Shown: positions 47,491 to 55,770, counted from the first letter of the stretch. The stretch: DNA of 64,000 nt from Paenibacillus sp. USDA918EY (GCF_009870825.1 NZ_WTWY01000004.1:372001-436000); one strand, 5' to 3'. The notes: a model not told the origin generated them from the letters alone. Numbers and translations: made by a program.

Positions 47491-47517
47491 GTGCAAAGCC
47501 CCTAACGGGCTTTGCAC
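47491..47517 (+). other. Hairpin after the binding-protein gene
   Basis: GTGCAAAGCCC / GGGCTTTGCAC, a perfect 11-bp stem with a 5-nt loop and no following T-run. Likely a mRNA stabiliser or processing site giving excess binding protein over the downstream enzymes. Confidence 0.7.
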
Positions 47518-47565
47518 TTATCCGTTTCATCGAATTCAGAAAGCGGGATTGGAGGAGGACTGAAG

Positions 47566-48396
47566 ATGAAAAAGGGAATCAACCAATGGTGCTTTCCGCC
47601 GGGAACTCCGCTGAGCAAGGTGCTCCGCACCAGTTCGGCGGCGGGGTTTGATACGATCGAGCTGAACTTGTACGCTTCCGGCGGCATCGGTTTGACGATG
47701 GACACGACGCCGGAAGAGGCAAAGGCGCTGGGAAGGCTGGTCCGCAGCTACGGATTGACCGTCGGCAGCCTCTCCACCGAAATGCTTGGCCGGTATCCTT
47801 TGAGCTCTCCCGATAAAGACACGAGGAGCCGTGCGGTGGAATCCATCCGCAAACAGATCGAGCTGGCGCTGGAGCTTGAAGTGGATACGATCCTCGTCGT
47901 GCCTGGACGAATCGAAGAGGACGTTACGTACGAGGACGTATGGGAGCGCTCGACGATGGCTCTGCAGCCGCTGGTCGACGATATCGCCGGAACGCCGTTA
48001 AGCATCGCCATCGAAAATGTCTGGAACCAATTTTTATGGAGCCCGCTCGAAATGGTCCGCTACATCGACCAGTTTGAATCGGAGCATGTCGGCGCTTATT
48101 TCGACGTCGGCAACACGCTTGCCTTCGGAAGACCGGAGCATTGGATCCGTACGCTTGGGAGCCGGATCCGCAAAATTCACGTCAAGGATTTCCGGACGAA
48201 GGTCGGCAATCACCTCGGTTTCGTGCCGCTGTTGTCGGGGGATGTGGATTGGCTGAACGTCCGTTTGGCTTTAAGCGATATCGGCTACCGCGACAGCTTG
48301 ACGGCGGAGCTGGAGCCGTATGCAAGCTTCCCGGACCAGCTGATCTTTGACACGTCCCGCCATTTGGACGTCATTTTGGGCAAAAATCCGTACTAA
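47566..48396 (+). CDS. Sugar phosphate isomerase/epimerase (AP endonuclease-2-like TIM barrel)
   Basis: A 276-residue TIM-barrel protein. ATG 47566 follows GGAGGAGGACTGAAG. Metal-site and fold features are FDTIELNLYASGG, VDTILVVPGRIEED, SIAIENVWNQFLWSP (Glu), HVGAYFDVGNTLAFG (Asp), KIHVKDFRTKVGN (His, Asp) and DSLTAELEPY (Glu). Enzymes of this family isomerise or epimerise sugars or inositol derivatives, often beside a Gfo/Idh/MocA dehydrogenase as here. The exact reaction is unknown. Confidence 0.9.
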   Translation: MKKGINQWCFPPGTPLSKVLRTSSAAGFDTIELNLYASGGIGLTMDTTPEEAKALGRLVRSYGLTVGSLSTEMLGRYPLSSPDKDTRSRAVESIRKQIELALELEVDTILVVPGRIEEDVTYEDVWERSTMALQPLVDDIAGTPLSIAIENVWNQFLWSPLEMVRYIDQFESEHVGAYFDVGNTLAFGRPEHWIRTLGSRIRKIHVKDFRTKVGNHLGFVPLLSGDVDWLNVRLALSDIGYRDSLTAELEPYASFPDQLIFDTSRHLDVILGKNPY

Positions 48397-48424
48397 ACCA
48401 AAGCGCGAAGGGAGAAACCATCGA

Positions 48425-49384
48425 ATGATTAGAATCGGCGTGGTAGGGGCCGGAATCATTGCCGCAGAGCATTTGAAACATATTCATCAACATGAAGGCG
48501 CCGAGCTGGCTGCGGTCTGCGACGTTGCGCCGGCGGCGGCGGAACGCGCGGTCCGTCAGTATGGGGGGAAGGCGTACACCGATTTCGACGACATGCTGGA
48601 CCGTGAAAAGCTGGACGCCTTGTTCCTATGCGTGCCGCCATTTGCCCATGGGGACATGGAGGAAAAAGCGGCGGAACGCGGAATTCACCTGTTGGTCGAA
48701 AAGCCGTTAGGACTTGAAATGGCCGTGGTTCAGAAAAAAGCGGAAGCATTGGAGAAGTCGGGGGTTATCACGGGTTCAGGATACTGCATGCGGTACATGG
48801 ACTCCGTCCAGCGTGCCAAAAGCTACCTTCAGGGCAAGGAAATCGCCATGGTACGGGCATACCGTTTCGGAGGATTGCCGCCGAATCCATGGTGGGTGGA
48901 TCATGCCAAATCCGGGGGGCAGCTTGTGGAGCAGACGACGCATAACGTGGACCTGATGCTGTATCTGGCGGGCGACGTCCGCAAGGTATCCGCCGACATG
49001 GCGCTTCTTCTCAGCCGCGAGGTGCCCGGCATCACCACGCCCGATGCGGCGTCGGTCAACATGGTGTTTGCTTCGGGGGCCCTCGGGCATATCGATACCG
49101 GTTTCTTCCCGCAGCCGGACGGACGGGCGTCGCTGGAAATATTGGGCCGCGGCTTCAGGCTGACATTGGAAGGCGGCGACTTGACCATCACGGAGCCGGA
49201 CCGGACCCAAATTATACGGGGCAGGGGCGATTTCTACCGGGCGCAGGATGACGCCTTCATCCAGGCGGTCGCCACCGGGGACCGCAGCCTGGTTTTGGCC
49301 CCGTACAGCGCGGCGCTCAAAACGCTTGCAGTTACGCTTGCTGCCAATGAATCCGCAAAAACGGGGCAGGCGGTGATGCTTTGA
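48425..49384 (+). CDS. Gfo/Idh/MocA-family NAD(P)-dependent dehydrogenase
   Basis: A 319-residue oxidoreductase. ATG 48425 follows AAGGGAGAAACC. The Rossmann motif is RIGVVGAGIIAAEHL, the conserved EKP motif is HLLVEKPLGLEM, and the C-terminal domain has DHAKSGGQLVEQTTHNVDLML with the catalytic-type His. Last gene of the operon beginning at 44138. Acts together with the TIM-barrel isomerase on an imported sugar or polyol, for example by oxidising a secondary hydroxyl; substrate not determined. Confidence 0.91.
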   Translation: MIRIGVVGAGIIAAEHLKHIHQHEGAELAAVCDVAPAAAERAVRQYGGKAYTDFDDMLDREKLDALFLCVPPFAHGDMEEKAAERGIHLLVEKPLGLEMAVVQKKAEALEKSGVITGSGYCMRYMDSVQRAKSYLQGKEIAMVRAYRFGGLPPNPWWVDHAKSGGQLVEQTTHNVDLMLYLAGDVRKVSADMALLLSREVPGITTPDAASVNMVFASGALGHIDTGFFPQPDGRASLEILGRGFRLTLEGGDLTITEPDRTQIIRGRGDFYRAQDDAFIQAVATGDRSLVLAPYSAALKTLAVTLAANESAKTGQAVML

Positions 49385-49462
49385 TCATGTCCGCCGCGCC
49401 AACAAATGGCTGACAATCGAAACCGTTCCTATTTTGTTCCTCATCGGAATTTTATGGGCCTT

Positions 49463-49505
49463 AAGACCGTTTCCCCGTCATCCCGGGCGAAAACGGTCTT
49501 TTTTT
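49463..49505 (+). terminator. Terminator after the dehydrogenase operon
   Basis: AAGACCGTTT / AAACGGTCTT stem with an 18-nt loop, followed by seven T. Confidence 0.88.
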
Positions 49506-49654
49506 GTCAGCGGGCTGGAATGCGAAATCCGCGTTTTTTCGGCAAATCGGGTACGGAACCACCCGTTTGTCGGCTGCGATCGGAAAATGACGGCAACCCC
49601 GTGGATGCGCATTTTGTGGATCTACAGAATTTCGACAGGCTGCTCCAAAATTAG

Positions 49655-50464
49655 GAGAAAAGTCGGAGCCAATATCAACCCGGCGATGTAAAGGTCAATA
49701 AATTGACGGACGGCAGATGCCAGATCATCTGGTCGGCCAATAATCCGTTTGACGCGGTTCGCGTTTATTGGAGCACTTCGCCCAAAGACATAAATATTAC
49801 GAGGAACATCCTTGTTTATGCCAAAAGCAAAAACGGTTCGGTCATCGTGGACAATCCCGCGAAAGACAAATGCATCTATTTCTACGTGGAAGGCGTTCAA
49901 AATACGGGAGTGGCCGCCGCGGACCGATTGCTTGATATCGGCAAAATTTACAACTTCCGCGATCTCGGCGGTTATGAAACATCCGACGGCAGACACGTGA
50001 AATGGGGCAAGCTTTACAGATCAAGCCAGCTTGTCGGCCTGACGCCGGACGAGCTGAAAAAAATCGAAGCGCTGCACATCGACGTGATCGGCGACTTCCG
50101 TTCGGATAGCGAAATCGTTTCAACTCTGGACACGATGATTCCGACCACGAAATATGTCCGCCTGAACGCCAACGTATCTTCCGTCTACAACGCCGCGGAT
50201 TTGGCGGCCACGTTTAACAGCGGCAATTTTGCCGAACTCGGCAAACCGGGAGAAGCGATGACCAACTCAATAAAGCATTGGTGGACGAGGAAATACCCTC
50301 TCTTCAATGAAAATTATCACAATATTAAAGACGGGCAATTAAGTGAAACTCCTTTTTTAAGACTTTCTATTAGAGAAACGGAAGAGTGGGAAAGTATGCT
50401 TATGACGCTCATTCTTAGGTTAATAGACAAAATCAAATTCCATTCCTTCAAAAAACTTGCTTAA
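49655..50464 (+). pseudogene. Tyrosine-protein phosphatase remnant
   Basis: An open frame without a credible start (a stop at 49652-49654 precedes it and only TTG 49703 is available). Residues from 49760 to about 50260 match the N-terminal half of secreted Y_phosphatase3 enzymes: IYNFRDLGGYETSDGRHVKWG, LYRSSQLVGLTPDEL and DVIGDFRSDSE. The essential HCxxxxxR catalytic loop is absent. After about 50265 the sequence turns AT-rich and the predicted peptide no longer fits the family; the last bases overlap the end of the opposing MarR gene. Both ends appear damaged, marking a recombination boundary. Confidence 0.7.
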
Positions 50465-50887
50465 TAATGCGTGCAATCGGGTGCGCTCTTCGGCGGTGAA
50501 ATTTTGCAGTATTTCATCCGAAATTTGCATTTGCACCATCCGAACGCGAGTGATCTGATTCAGCGCGTCCTCTGTTAAATGCAGTAGGGTTGCCCGGCGA
50601 TCATCCGGATCAGGAGTTCGCTGGAGTACACCATCCCGTTCCAATGCATCAACCAATTCTGTTACGGTTCTAGGTTTCACGCCTAATTTGCTTGCCAATT
50701 CATTCATCCGAATTTTTTCTGCACGCCAAACCATAAGCAATAGGCGTAATCTGGGTCCGGAAAGCTGGAACGGTAAAGAAAGCGACTCCAGTTTCATTTC
50801 ATATTCATGTTGGATATGGCGCGTAGCCCGAAACATCAGATCCAGGACTTCAACCGCTAATGCACCGTTTTCTTTTGTAAATTCCAT
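50420..50887 (-). CDS. MarR-family repressor, divergent from an efflux pump
   Basis: A 155-residue winged-helix regulator. ATG 50887 on the minus strand follows AAGGGAG. RMNELASKLGVKPRTVTELVDALERDGVLQR is the recognition-helix region and DPDDRRATLLHLTEDAL the wing. The gene is AT-rich compared with the window average. It is divergent from the DHA2-type pump at 51129, and the 240-bp region between contains a perfect 18-bp palindrome, so it probably represses both and is released by a drug-like ligand. Confidence 0.92.
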   Translation of the reverse strand: MEFTKENGALAVEVLDLMFRATRHIQHEYEMKLESLSLPFQLSGPRLRLLLMVWRAEKIRMNELASKLGVKPRTVTELVDALERDGVLQRTPDPDDRRATLLHLTEDALNQITRVRMVQMQISDEILQNFTAEERTRLHALLSKFFEGMEFDFVY

Positions 50888-50938
50888 AATGATTCTCCCT
50901 TGACAAAAAATAAAATCAGCAGTAGGCTTACTCTATAT

Positions 50939-50956
50939 TAGTGAGGCGCCTCACTA
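50939..50956. promoter_or_regulatory. Perfect 18-bp palindrome, candidate MarR operator
   Basis: TAGTGAGGCGCCTCACTA lies 51 bp before the marR start. A -10-like TATAGT read leftward overlaps its right arm and a TATATT its left arm, so binding would block promoters. TTGACA at 50900-50905 reads toward the pump gene but lacks a good -10. Confidence 0.75.
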
Positions 50957-51049
50957 TAACATGGCTCATCATCTATAAGTCTAATCGAAATACGGATGAG
51001 AGTCAAACCAATATCGCTATTAGTATAAGCCAAGGAGGAACGAGAAAAC

Positions 51050-51157
51050 ATGGTTTTCGGCGATTTTCTTCCTTATTCCGAATGGGTGACAGCAATGAGC
51101 TGGAATGAACTTAAAGGAGAACAAGGTTATGAGTGTACAAGGCAGACTTACCTTTAA
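51050..51157 (+). CDS. Leader ORF overlapping the efflux pump gene
   Basis: A 35-codon ORF with a near-perfect AAGGAGGAA site 9 bp before ATG 51050. It encodes a peptide starting MVFGDFLPYSEW and ending CTRQTYL. It reads through the pump gene's own ribosome-binding site (51113-51120) and start codon and stops 26 bp inside the pump gene in another frame. Such an arrangement allows translational coupling or antibiotic-responsive attenuation, as with the BmrB leader of bmrCD. No similarity to known leaders is claimed, and it could be chance, though the initiation signal is strong. Confidence 0.5.
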   Translation: MVFGDFLPYSEWVTAMSWNELKGEQGYECTRQTYL

Positions 51158-52550
51158 CAGAACGTTAATTGCTTTTATTTTTTTAATCGGGACGTTTGTA
51201 ACCATTTTAAATCAAACGGTCTTATTTACAGCCTTACCCGAGATCATGGTCGATTTTGGAATCAGCGCAGGTACGGGACAATGGCTAACCACGGCTTACT
51301 TGATGGCTAACGGGATTCTTCTTCCAGTGACGGCATTCTTCATAGGCAAGTATACGACTCGTCAATTAATGATCGCGGCCATGTCGTTGTTTATTATCGG
51401 AACAACAATTGCGGCTGTGTCGCCGAACTTCACGTTGCTTTTGATTGCACGTATCATCCAAGCCTGCGGAGCAAGCATAACCATGCTGCTGATGCAAACG
51501 GTATTTTTCATCATCTTTCCTAAAGAGAAGCGGGGGGCGGCGATGGGGTTGGTTGGATTCGTCGTGGCTTTTGCGCCGGCGATCGGTCCAACGCTTTCCG
51601 GGTTGATTATGAATCAATTTTCGTGGAGATATATCTTTTTCATGGTGCTTCCTGTCGCCATCATGGTGTTGATTCTTACGCTTATTTACATGAAGAATGT
51701 CACCGAGGTGAACAAGCGGCAGAAGATGGACATTCCTTCCGTACTTTTATCCACGGTTGGTTTTGGCGCTTTATTGTATGGAATCAGCATTGCCGGTTCC
51801 GGTCGTGCTCTAAGCGCAACGTTATGGTGCATTGTTGGAGCAGCAGGGTTAACTTTGCTCATATTGAAGGGATTAAGGTCGGAAAAACCCATGCTTGAGT
51901 TTAGGGTGTTCAAGTCTTATGCCTTTGTATTATCGACCATTGCCGTGGTCATCTCATTTATTTGTTTAATGGCTCCACAAACGATGCTGCCTATTTATAT
52001 TCAAAACATACGGGGGATGACGGCTCTTGAATCCGGGCTTATTCTTTTACCCGGAGCGATCGTAAACGGCGTTGTTTCAATGGTCGCCGGCAAAATCTAC
52101 GATCGGATCGGCGGGAAATTTTTGGGTGTAATCGGATATATTCTGATTGCCGCTTCCGTCATTCCATTTATTCTCATGAATGCAGAAACGGCTCTTTGGA
52201 TGGTCGGATTGTTCTACGCCCTCATGATTGTCGGTATTTCTATGATCATGATGCCAATGACTACAGAAGGATTAAATGCATTGCCGGATCATTTAATCAG
52301 TCATGGAACGGCCATGTTGAATACATTCCGTCAAATTGGCGGATCGATGGGAACTGCGTTATTGATTGCCATCTATACGGAAGTATCGAGTCACGCTGTC
52401 GAATCCGGACGATTTAGCGAAGGTGCCCAATCCCAGGTGTATGGAATTAATTATGCTTTCGTTGGCGTGATTATATTTGCGATTGTCGGCTTAGTAGGTT
52501 CTTCACTATTAAAAAGCCGAAAGGGGAAGGTCGCCTTAAGCAGCAAATAA
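51129..52550 (+). CDS. DHA2-family (EmrB/QacA-like) multidrug efflux MFS transporter
   Basis: A 473-residue proton-coupled exporter. ATG 51129 lies 8 bp after AAAGGAGA; a further upstream ATG has no site. Motifs: FVTILNQTVLFTALPEIM (motif D1-type), GQWLTTAYLMANGILLPVTAF, RIIQACGASITMLLMQ, RGAAMGLVGFVVAFAPAIGPTLSG (motif C, typical of exporters) and SWRYIFFMVLPVAI. About 14 hydrophobic segments. AT-rich relative to the window, like the adjacent marR. Probably exports drugs; the LmrB group is the closest type I recall. Confidence 0.92.
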   Translation: MSVQGRLTFNRTLIAFIFLIGTFVTILNQTVLFTALPEIMVDFGISAGTGQWLTTAYLMANGILLPVTAFFIGKYTTRQLMIAAMSLFIIGTTIAAVSPNFTLLLIARIIQACGASITMLLMQTVFFIIFPKEKRGAAMGLVGFVVAFAPAIGPTLSGLIMNQFSWRYIFFMVLPVAIMVLILTLIYMKNVTEVNKRQKMDIPSVLLSTVGFGALLYGISIAGSGRALSATLWCIVGAAGLTLLILKGLRSEKPMLEFRVFKSYAFVLSTIAVVISFICLMAPQTMLPIYIQNIRGMTALESGLILLPGAIVNGVVSMVAGKIYDRIGGKFLGVIGYILIAASVIPFILMNAETALWMVGLFYALMIVGISMIMMPMTTEGLNALPDHLISHGTAMLNTFRQIGGSMGTALLIAIYTEVSSHAVESGRFSEGAQSQVYGINYAFVGVIIFAIVGLVGSSLLKSRKGKVALSSK

Positions 52551-52749
52551 ATTGCGACCAATGAACGGGAAAAGACAGCACTTATATACGATGCTGAGAT
52601 CATTTGCTATTCATGCCTCCGTTCATTCCGTAGCGTGCTCATTGGACATTGACGGTCAGGACAGAGTTGCAATTGTTGATTCAGTATTTTTGCAAAATCC
52701 TAAATTAAATCATGAATGTACGAAGGTAAATAGAATAAGGAGGGGAAAT

Positions 52750-53937
52750 ATGACTAAAAAAAATAGTTCAGGAAAAATGACGAAACCCGTTACGATCGTT
52801 GGTGGCGGTTTAGGCGGCCTGACCCTCGCACGCGTCTTACACATTCACGGCATCCCCGCAACGATCTACGAAGCGGAACACTCGGCAGAAGCCCGCGCGC
52901 AGGGGGGGCAGCTCGATATCCACGAGTACAACGGACAACTTGCCCTTCAGGCAGCAGGACTGTTCGACGAGTTCCTCGGCCTGGTCCACAAAGGTGGCGA
53001 AGCGACACGGGTGCTTGACCCGCATGGGAAGGTGCTCCTCGATAAGCCCGACGACGGCAACGGCGGACGCCCCGAGGTACTTCGCGGCGGCCTGCGTCGC
53101 ATCCTTCTCGACTCGTTGCCTCCCGAAACGATCCAGTGGGGAAAAAAACTCGTCGGCGCCGCCGCCCTCGGCGACGGCCGGCATGAACTGACTTTCGCGG
53201 ACGGCTCCATCGTGCGCACGGAACTCCTCGTGGGTGCGGACGGCGCTTGGTCGAAGATCCGCCCATTGGTTTCCGGCGCGAAGCCTGAATACGTCGGCAC
53301 GACGTACATCGAGACCTACCTGTACGACGCCAATGAGCGGCACCCCGCCGCTTCCAAAATGGTCGGCGGCGGCTCGTGCTATGCGTTCGTCCAGGGGAAG
53401 GGGATCCTCGTGCACCGCGAGGCGGGGGACATCCTTCACACGTACGTCGCGCTGAACCGCACTGCCGAGTGGATCGCCGATATCGACTTCACCGACCCCA
53501 CCGCGACGACGGCACGAATCGCGGCCGAGTTCGACGGGTGGGCACCGGAGCTTACGTCGCTGATCACCGACGGCGATACCGCACCGATCCTGCGCCCGAT
53601 CTACGCACTCCCGGTCGGGCACCGATGGGACCGCGTGCCCGGCGTGACGCTCCTCGGTGATGCCGCGCACCTGATGTCGCCATTCGCCGGCGAGGGCGCG
53701 AACCTGGCAATGTTCGACGGGGCCGAGCTTGGAAAGGCGATCGCTGCGCACCAAGGCGACATCGAAGAGGCACTTAGCGCCTACGAAGAGGCACTATTCC
53801 CTCGCAGTGAGGCAGCCGCCGCAGAGGCGCACCAAAACCACGAGCTCTTCTGCTTCGACGACCGTGCACCATTCGGACTCATCGACATCCTCAACGGCTC
53901 TCACAAAGGGCGGCACGATGGAGCCGTACAGTCCTGA
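52750..53937 (+). CDS. FAD-dependent monooxygenase, TetX-like
   Basis: A 395-residue class A flavin monooxygenase. ATG 52750 follows AGGAGGGGAAAT. FAD-binding GGGLGGLTLARVL, then EARAQGGQLDIHEYNGQLAL, which parallels the EAR-x-x-GG-x-LD-x-H segment of tetracycline-inactivating Tet(X); RGGLRRILLDSL; LLVGADGAWSKIRPLV (DG motif); and GDAAHLMSPFAGEGANLAMFD (second FAD motif, near residue 300). Length matches Tet(X) (about 388). Codon use is much richer in C/G than in the AT-rich pump gene 200 bp upstream. Role in drug modification is an inference. Confidence 0.88.
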   Translation: MTKKNSSGKMTKPVTIVGGGLGGLTLARVLHIHGIPATIYEAEHSAEARAQGGQLDIHEYNGQLALQAAGLFDEFLGLVHKGGEATRVLDPHGKVLLDKPDDGNGGRPEVLRGGLRRILLDSLPPETIQWGKKLVGAAALGDGRHELTFADGSIVRTELLVGADGAWSKIRPLVSGAKPEYVGTTYIETYLYDANERHPAASKMVGGGSCYAFVQGKGILVHREAGDILHTYVALNRTAEWIADIDFTDPTATTARIAAEFDGWAPELTSLITDGDTAPILRPIYALPVGHRWDRVPGVTLLGDAAHLMSPFAGEGANLAMFDGAELGKAIAAHQGDIEEALSAYEEALFPRSEAAAAEAHQNHELFCFDDRAPFGLIDILNGSHKGRHDGAVQS

Positions 53938-54024
53938 TCCACGCTGTCGACATCCCGGTGTGATACCGTTGAACAGACGTTGATCGTTTTCATTAATGTA
54001 AGACGACAAAAGCCCATACGCTTG

Positions 54025-54055
54025 GAAGCCGCATCCTTGCGGCTTCTTGTTTTTA
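54025..54055 (+). terminator. Rho-independent terminator
   Basis: GAAGCCGCA / TGCGGCTTC stem with a TCCT loop, followed by TTGTTTTT. Lies 88 bp after the monooxygenase gene. Confidence 0.88.
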
Positions 54056-54234
54056 TCCCGATTTTCATAGGGAGCGATAACCACGGGTATCGGTTGGCTG
54101 GACAGACCGGACTGCTGTTTTTGATAATTTAGCTTGTATACCGTCCGGAGAAGTAGGATAATCAAAAGTATCAGGTTTACGGCAAACTTGCACATCATGG
54201 TTTTGCTGACAGAGGAAAAGGAGAGACGACGATT

Positions 54235-55356
54235 TTGAAAACGGATACGAATAAAAAACCCCCGTTCCGCGCCGACCAGGTAGGGAGCTTTCTGCGTCCG
54301 CAAGCGTTAAAAGAAGCCAGAGCCAAACATCAGGCGGGACAGATTTCGAAAGCGGAGCTCCGCGCGGTCGAAGATGCTGAAATCGTAAAACTGGTGGAAA
54401 AACAGAAAGCCGCCGGGCTGACGGCGGTGACCGACGGCGAATTCCGGCGGACGTGGTGGCACCTGGATTTCATCGAAGCGCTACACGGAATCGAAGTGTT
54501 TGATCTCGACGCGGCCGGATTGTTCCATGGCGCGATGAACAAAGCCAAAGGATATACGGTGGCTTCCAAGCTCGGCTTCCCGGCGGATCATCCGTTTCTG
54601 GCGGATTTTGCGTTTTTGAAGCAGGCGGCCGGAGACCATGTGGCGAAATTCACGATTCCGGGCCCGAACATGATTTTTTACTCCGGCGTCATCAACAGCC
54701 AGAAATATGCCGATCATCCGGCGTACCCGTCACTTGAGGAAGCCGCGAAAGATATCGTGCAGGTGTACCGCGACGCGATCCGCGCGTTTTATGAAGCCGG
54801 CTGCCGTTATTTGCAGCTGGACGATACGAGCTGGGGCGCGCTGTTCAGCGACGGGTTCCGGGAAAAGATCAAAGCGAAGGGATATGACCCGGACGAGCTG
54901 ATGAAAACGTTCGCCGACATCACGATCGACGCCGTAGCGGATAAGCCGGAAGATATGGCTGTCACGATTCATATTTGCCGCGGCAATTTCAAATCCTCCT
55001 GGCTGTACGACGGCGGTTACGAGCCGATTGCCAAAGAGCTGTTTTCCCGCGTGAACGTGGACGGTTTTTTCCTGGAATACGACAGCGACCGCGCAGGGGA
55101 TTTCAAGCCGCTCCGCCATATCCAAAACCAACGCGTCGTGCTTGGGCTTGTCACCACCAAAACGGGCGAGATGGAAGACGTCGAAGACATCAAGCGCCGC
55201 GTTCGGGAGGCATCTGAATACGTGCCGCTTGAGCAGCTTTGTTTAAGCCCGCAGTGCGGGTTCGCTTCGACGGAGGAAGGCAACGCCGTTGCGGAGCAGG
55301 ATCAATGGAACAAGCTTGGGCTTGTCGTCGCGGCGGCAAAGGAAATCTGGGATTGA
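54235..55356 (+). CDS. Cobalamin-independent methionine synthase family protein (YxjG/YxjH-like)
   Basis: A 373-residue TIM-barrel protein corresponding to the C-terminal catalytic half of MetE. TTG 54235 follows AAAGGAGAG. DQVGSFLRP at the start, VTDGEFRR, YLQLDDTSWGALF, zinc ligands in VTIHICRGN (His-x-Cys) and LSPQCGFAST (Cys), and LGLVTTKTGEMEDVEDIKRR. Members in Bacillus (YxjG, YxjH) are S-box-controlled and take part in methionine supply, but no S-box-like structure was seen in the 297 bp upstream. It may methylate homocysteine or a related thiol from a small methyl donor. Confidence 0.9.
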   Translation: MKTDTNKKPPFRADQVGSFLRPQALKEARAKHQAGQISKAELRAVEDAEIVKLVEKQKAAGLTAVTDGEFRRTWWHLDFIEALHGIEVFDLDAAGLFHGAMNKAKGYTVASKLGFPADHPFLADFAFLKQAAGDHVAKFTIPGPNMIFYSGVINSQKYADHPAYPSLEEAAKDIVQVYRDAIRAFYEAGCRYLQLDDTSWGALFSDGFREKIKAKGYDPDELMKTFADITIDAVADKPEDMAVTIHICRGNFKSSWLYDGGYEPIAKELFSRVNVDGFFLEYDSDRAGDFKPLRHIQNQRVVLGLVTTKTGEMEDVEDIKRRVREASEYVPLEQLCLSPQCGFASTEEGNAVAEQDQWNKLGLVVAAAKEIWD

Positions 55357-55388
55357 TATTTTAGCTGATCATCAAAGGCTTAGAGACA

Positions 55389-55424
55389 ACACGAGGCGCT
55401 ATCACCGGTGCTTCGTGTTTTTTT
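55389..55424 (+). terminator. Terminator after the methionine synthase gene
   Basis: ACACGA / TCGTGT stem with inner GCGC/GTGC pairs, followed by a T-run. Confidence 0.75.
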
Positions 55425-55490
55425 GAAACGACCTCGTAATAAGGCGGCAAAACGAACCGGGGGCGTAGAGCAGCCCTTTTACCGCAGTGC

Positions 55491-55518
55491 AAAAAAATAT
55501 CTCCTCGGCCGAGGAGAT
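55491..55518 (-). terminator. Terminator of the small minus-strand gene
   Basis: ATCTCCTCGGCCGAGGAGAT is a perfect 20-bp palindrome; on the minus strand it is followed by seven T. It lies directly after the gene at 55528. Confidence 0.85.
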
Positions 55519-55527
55519 CAAATCCGG

Positions 55528-55770
55528 TCAAATCAATGCGATCGCAAGCAGCGTGAACAGACTGAGAGTCAAAATCTGATTGCGGTATCCGAAGCCATAG
55601 CGGCGGTATGGCCCAAAAGCCGAAGTTCTGACAGGCCCGCCTTCACTGGTTTCCAAATATACTCTTTCTCTGTCGACCTTTACGATTTTTCCTTCATAGA
55701 CTTTGCGGTCTATCGTTAGAATGCGTACTTTCCGGTTCATGCAGTTCAAACAGTTGTAATACGCGTCCAT
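55528..55770 (-). CDS. Small Sm/SH3-like protein with C-terminal membrane segment
   Basis: An 80-residue protein whose ATG (55770) follows GGAAGGAGTG on the minus strand. CLNCMNRKVRILTIDRKVYEG and KIVKVDRERVYLETSE look like the first strands of an Sm-like or SH3-like barrel, with a CxxC pair at the start. A polar FGPYRRYGFGYRN stretch is followed by a hydrophobic C-terminus (ILTLSLFTLLAIALI) able to insert in the membrane. It has its own terminator. I do not recognise a named family; homologues of unknown function in Bacillales are likely. Confidence 0.75.
   Translation of the reverse strand: MDAYYNCLNCMNRKVRILTIDRKVYEGKIVKVDRERVYLETSEGGPVRTSAFGPYRRYGFGYRNQILTLSLFTLLAIALI

Noticed and set aside
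52552..52749. In-frame N-terminal extension of the TetX-like gene.
   Set aside because: The extension has no flavoprotein features, while ATG 52750 has AGGAGGGG and places the FAD motif at the normal distance.
53794..54303. A minus-strand ORF with a hydrophobic segment opposite the end of the monooxygenase gene and the following gap.
   Set aside because: No initiation signal near any start codon, and it runs antisense through a coding region and a terminator.
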